From positions 1 to 9,641 of the forward strand of contig DOTC01000032.1 in the NCBI GenBank assembly GCA_003513855.1: a DNA stretch of 9,641 nucleotides, read 5' to 3'. Below are positions 7,281 through 9,641 of this stretch, in pieces. The notes under the pieces were generated by a model that saw nothing but the letters and a program-made list of their open reading frames with translations, was not told the DNA's origin and did no database searches. The translations under genes were made by a program, and so were the position numbers. This stretch comes from Deltaproteobacteria bacterium (GTDB lineage: Bacteria; Desulfobacterota; Deferrimicrobia; Deferrimicrobiales; Deferrimicrobiaceae). The stretch's first letter is position 1; every line of letters starts with the position of its first letter.

Positions 7281-7623
7281 TGGGGAAAAGTTCGATAAAG
7301 GGAAGGATTTTTTTCAGCCTCTTCTCCTTGATTCCCGGGACCGCAAGAAGGTCTTCGGGGCGGCGAAAGCCCCCCCGTCTTTCCCTTTCCTTCACGATCG
7401 CCTTCGCAACGGCGTCGGAAATACCGGGGAGGTCGGTAATCTCAGTGTATTCGGCTTGATTCAGATCCAGTCGGCGCCCGATCAGGAATTTCTGCCGGAA
7501 GGTCAAGGGGCCGACCAGACCCCCCGTCGGCGTTTCTTCTTTCCCCACGGCGGATGGAGCGGCAGGGAGGGAGCCGGAGGAAAGAATCCATCCTGAAGCC
7601 CCCATATTCCCTACCAGAATCAT
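7273..7623 (-). CDS. Small ComEA-like helix-hairpin-helix protein
   Basis: With the ATG at 7623 the product is 116 residues. Its C-terminal half (about 52-111) is a ComEA-type double helix-hairpin-helix domain: LDLNQAEYTEITDLPGIS, then a helix AVAKAIVKERERRGGF, then RPEDLLAVPGIKEKRLKKIL. In the family this fold binds DNA, often at the outer face of the inner membrane during DNA uptake. The N-terminus is hydrophobic and followed by a Ser/Pro/Gly linker, as in membrane-anchored ComEA proteins. The start is uncertain. The frame continues open upstream, and the hydrophobic stretch seems to begin before this ATG, preceded by basic residues. The only other in-frame start is a GTG at 7758, inside cimA. 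No ribosome-binding site precedes 7623. No other competence gene is nearby, so a role in DNA uptake is not shown. Confidence 0.72.
   Translation of the reverse strand: MILVGNMGASGWILSSGSLPAAPSAVGKEETPTGGLVGPLTFRQKFLIGRRLDLNQAEYTEITDLPGISDAVAKAIVKERERRGGFRRPEDLLAVPGIKEKRLKKILPFIELFPNN
7277..7304 (-). promoter_or_regulatory. Weak candidate promoter for the cysE operon
   Basis: On the minus strand AATAAT (7282-7277) matches the -10 hexamer TATAAT at 5 of 6 bases. A poor -35-like TTCCCT (7304-7299) lies 16 bases upstream, inside the end of the ComEA-like gene. Transcription would start near 7270, inside the candidate IscR site, which would suit repression. An alternative -35, TTGACT at 7276-7271, has no recognisable -10 at the right distance. 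The evidence is thin. Confidence 0.25.
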
Positions 7624-7654
7624 CAGGGATAGGAGGAGAACCGCTCTCGGGTCG

Positions 7655-9250
7655 CTATCCTTCCTCTGCCGGGATGATGCCCCGGGACCTCCAGAGTTTG
7701 TACCGGATGCTGTCGACCAGCGCCTGCCAGGACGCTTCGATGATGTTGTGCGAGACACCGACGGTCCCCCACTCGGTTTCCTTGTCCCCCGAGCGTATCA
7801 AGACCCGTACCGAAGAGCCGGTCCCTCCCGAACTGATGACCCGCACCTTGTAGTCCAGCAGCTCCACCTCGGAGAGCTCCGGGTAGAACTTCTCGAGCGC
7901 CTTCCGGATGGCGTTGTCCATCGCGTTCACCGGGCCGTTGCCAAGGGCCGCCGTGTGCTCCACCGTCCCGTCGACCTGGACCATGATGGTCGCCTCCGCG
8001 ATGGGTTCCTCCCCCTCCGAACGCTTCTCATCGATCACCCGGAACCCCTTGAGTTCGAAGAACGGCACGTGGGTCCCCATCGCCCTCCGGACCAGGATCT
8101 CGAACGAGCCTTCGGCCGCCTCGAACTGGTATCCTTTATGCTCGAGATCCTTGATCTGTTCGAGGATCCCCTCCGCGGCGGGGTCGCCGGGCTTGAACTG
8201 GATCCCTTTCTCCTGGAATTTCGACAGGATATTGCTTCTTCCGGAAAGATCGGATATGAGGACGCGCCTCCGGTTCCCGATCGTTCCGGGCTCGATATGC
8301 TCGTATGTCCCTGGATGGCGACGGACAGCCGATACATGCATCCCCCCCTTGTGCGCAAATGCGGCGCTCCCCACGAAGGGCTGGTGGAGCCAGTGCCCGA
8401 GATTGGCCACCTCCGCCACGTATCGCGATAGGTCCGTGAGTTCTTCCAACTGCCCTGGCGGTATGACCTCGCACCCCATCTTCAGCGCCAGGTTGGGGAT
8501 GATCGAGCAGAGGTTCGCGTTGCCGCACCGCTCCCCGTATCCGTTGATCGTCCCCTGCACCTGCGTCACGCCGTTCTCCACGGCGACCAGGGTGTTGGCG
8601 ACGGCCATCTCGGAGTCGTTGTGGGTATGGATTCCGAGCGGAATCCGGGTCGCTTTCCGGACTTCCCGGACGATTCTCGCGATCTCGGACGGAAGAGAGC
8701 CGCCGTTGGTGTCGCACAGGACAAGGCAGTCCGCACCGCCGTCCCCGGCGGCCGCCAGCGCCTTCATGGCGTACTTCGGGTTCCGCTTGTACCCGTCGAA
8801 GAAGTGCTCGGCGTCGAAGAAGACCTCCTCCGTCCGCTTCTTCAGATAGTCCATCGTTTCCCGGATGGCCTTCAGGTTCTCGTCGAGCGTGGTGCGCAAC
8901 GCCTCGGTGACGTGAAAGTCCCACGACTTCCCGACGACGGTGATGACGGGCGTCTCGGCGGAAAGAAGCGCTTTCATGTTGGGGTCCTCCCCCACCTTCT
9001 TTCCCACGCGGCGCGTCATGCCGAACGCACACAGCTTGGCCGTCTTCAGGCTGAGCCTCTTCCCCTTTTCGAAAAACTCCTTGTCCTTGGGGTTCGAGCC
9101 GGGGTACCCCCCCTCGACGTAGTGGATCCCGAACTGGTCGAGCTTTTGCGTGATGACGATCTTGTCCATCACGGACAGGGAGACCGTCTCGGACTGCGTT
9201 CCGTCCCGAAGGGTCGTGTCGTACAAATAGATCTTCTTCATCGGTGTCAT
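7655..9250 (-). CDS. cimA: (R)-citramalate synthase
   Basis: CimA condenses pyruvate with acetyl-CoA to give citramalate, the entry to isoleucine without threonine. The 531-residue product has the DRE-TIM/LeuA-family barrel with [11 protein letters not shown] at 9-19, [11 protein letters not shown] at 46-56, the metal motif HTHND at 208-212 and [11 protein letters not shown] at 237-247. The C-terminal third is the LeuA allosteric/dimerisation domain, including [20 protein letters not shown] and [14 protein letters not shown]. The EGG(Y/W)PGSNPKD block and the length of about 530 favour CimA over 2-isopropylmalate synthase or homocitrate synthase. I chose the ATG at 9250, with AAGGA 5 bases upstream. 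An ATG at 9241 and a TTG at 9289 overlapping lysC are less likely. It starts 31 bases after lysC, so the two genes are probably cotranscribed. Confidence 0.95.
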   Translation of the reverse strand: MTPMKKIYLYDTTLRDGTQSETVSLSVMDKIVITQKLDQFGIHYVEGGYPGSNPKDKEFFEKGKRLSLKTAKLCAFGMTRRVGKKVGEDPNMKALLSAETPVITVVGKSWDFHVTEALRTTLDENLKAIRETMDYLKKRTEEVFFDAEHFFDGYKRNPKYAMKALAAAGDGGADCLVLCDTNGGSLPSEIARIVREVRKATRIPLGIHTHNDSEMAVANTLVAVENGVTQVQGTINGYGERCGNANLCSIIPNLALKMGCEVIPPGQLEELTDLSRYVAEVANLGHWLHQPFVGSAAFAHKGGMHVSAVRRHPGTYEHIEPGTIGNRRRVLISDLSGRSNILSKFQEKGIQFKPGDPAAEGILEQIKDLEHKGYQFEAAEGSFEILVRRAMGTHVPFFELKGFRVIDEKRSEGEEPIAEATIMVQVDGTVEHTAALGNGPVNAMDNAIRKALEKFYPELSEVELLDYKVRVISSGGTGSSVRVLIRSGDKETEWGTVGVSHNIIEASWQALVDSIRYKLWRSRGIIPAEEG

Positions 9251-9281
9251 GCTTTTCCTTCCCCTTGGGCTGCTCTTCCTC

Positions 9282-9641
9282 TCAGGCAACGCCCGGATTC
9301 CCCAGGCCGAACGCCTTGTGCAGGATACGGACGGCCAGCTCGGTGTACTTTTCCTCGATGAGACAGGAGATCTTGATCTCCGACGTGGTGATCCCCAGGA
9401 TGTTGACCCCCTCGGAGGCCAGTGTATCGAACACCTTCAAAGCCACCCCGGAATGGGAGCGCATCGCCAGGCCGACGATGGACACCTTCGCGATCTTGTC
9501 GTCTCCCACGACTTTCTCCGCCTCGATCTCCTTGGCGACACCTTCGGTGAGCAGCATCGCCTTCTTGAAATCGTTTCGCCCCACCGTGTAGGTCAGGTCG
9601 GTATATCCGGTCACGGAAACGTTCTGGACGATGACATCGAC
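9282..9641 (-). CDS. lysC: Aspartokinase, C-terminal ACT domains (5'-truncated by window edge)
   Basis: Aspartokinase phosphorylates aspartate at the head of the lysine, threonine and methionine pathway. Only the last 119 residues lie in the window; the frame is open to base 9641, so the true start is outside. The fragment begins in the first ACT domain ([20 protein letters not shown]). The second follows with [22 protein letters not shown] in two parts (about residues 54-75), then [19 protein letters not shown] and [17 protein letters not shown]. The MRSHxGVA and TSEIKIS blocks are the effector-binding signature of lysine/threonine-inhibited aspartokinases. A GTG 27 bases inside the edge is merely an internal valine. 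cimA follows by 31 bases. Confidence 0.95.
   Translation of the reverse strand, partial: VDVIVQNVSVTGYTDLTYTVGRNDFKKAMLLTEGVAKEIEAEKVVGDDKIAKVSIVGLAMRSHSGVALKVFDTLASEGVNILGITTSEIKISCLIEEKYTELAVRILHKAFGLGNPGVA

Noticed and set aside
7264..7283. Perfect 7-bp inverted repeat (CCAATAA / TTATTGG, 6-base loop) as a transcription terminator after the ComEA-like gene
   Set aside because: The stem is short and AU-rich and no T run follows on the minus strand, so it is a poor intrinsic terminator. The overlap with an IscR-like site makes an operator more likely.
9251..9289. TTG at 9289 as the cimA start
   Set aside because: It would overlap the lysC stop and add 13 residues ([16 protein letters not shown]) not typical of CimA; the ATG at 9250 has a better-placed AAGGA.
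1..9641. Search for mobile elements, CRISPR repeats, tRNA genes, toxin-antitoxin or defence genes
   Set aside because: Nothing was seen by eye; coding genes fill nearly the whole window and the longest gap between them is 44 bases if the cysE leader is excluded from none (7229-7272).

Overview
The window is a GC-rich, almost gap-free stretch of bacterial chromosome with every gene on the minus strand, so it is transcribed from high to low coordinates. Gene content and order (lysC–cimA; cysE–Rrf2 regulator–nifS–mnmA–mtaB; rnc–era–der) suggest a deltaproteobacterium-like organism such as Desulfuromonadia or a related lineage. That placement is inferred from family recognition only, since no phylogeny could be run. 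No tRNA, rRNA, CRISPR array, insertion sequence or prophage gene was seen.

Region 1 (9641 down to about 7273) begins with the C-terminal ACT domains of aspartokinase (lysC, cut by the window edge). Citramalate synthase (cimA) follows and opens the threonine-independent route to isoleucine. Next is a small ComEA-like helix-hairpin-helix protein whose N-terminus cannot be fixed.

Region 2 (7228 down to 1) is a run of eight genes with ATGA/GTGA overlaps or gaps of 30 bases or less, so it is probably one transcript. The first five genes form a sulfur line. CysE makes O-acetylserine for cysteine synthesis, an Rrf2/IscR-type regulator follows, NifS turns cysteine into protein-bound persulfide, and MnmA uses sulfur to make 2-thiouridine at tRNA position 34. 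MtaB then methylthiolates t6A at position 37 with a radical SAM Fe-S mechanism. The last three genes are RNase III and the ribosome-assembly GTPases Era and Der (Der lacks its C-terminus here). The transcript thus links cysteine and persulfide supply to tRNA thiolation, RNA processing and ribosome maturation.

The most interesting signal is non-coding. Between the ComEA-like gene and cysE (7256-7280) lies a 25-bp imperfect palindrome matching the E. coli IscR type-1 binding consensus, as I recall it, at 21 of 25 positions. It sits 27 bases before cysE, in an operon that encodes an IscR-like protein with three clustered cysteines. Autoregulation of the whole sulfur/tRNA/ribosome operon by Fe-S status is therefore a concrete, testable hypothesis. 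I did not find a clearly new biological system; the genes belong to known families, and the novelty is in their arrangement and probable control.
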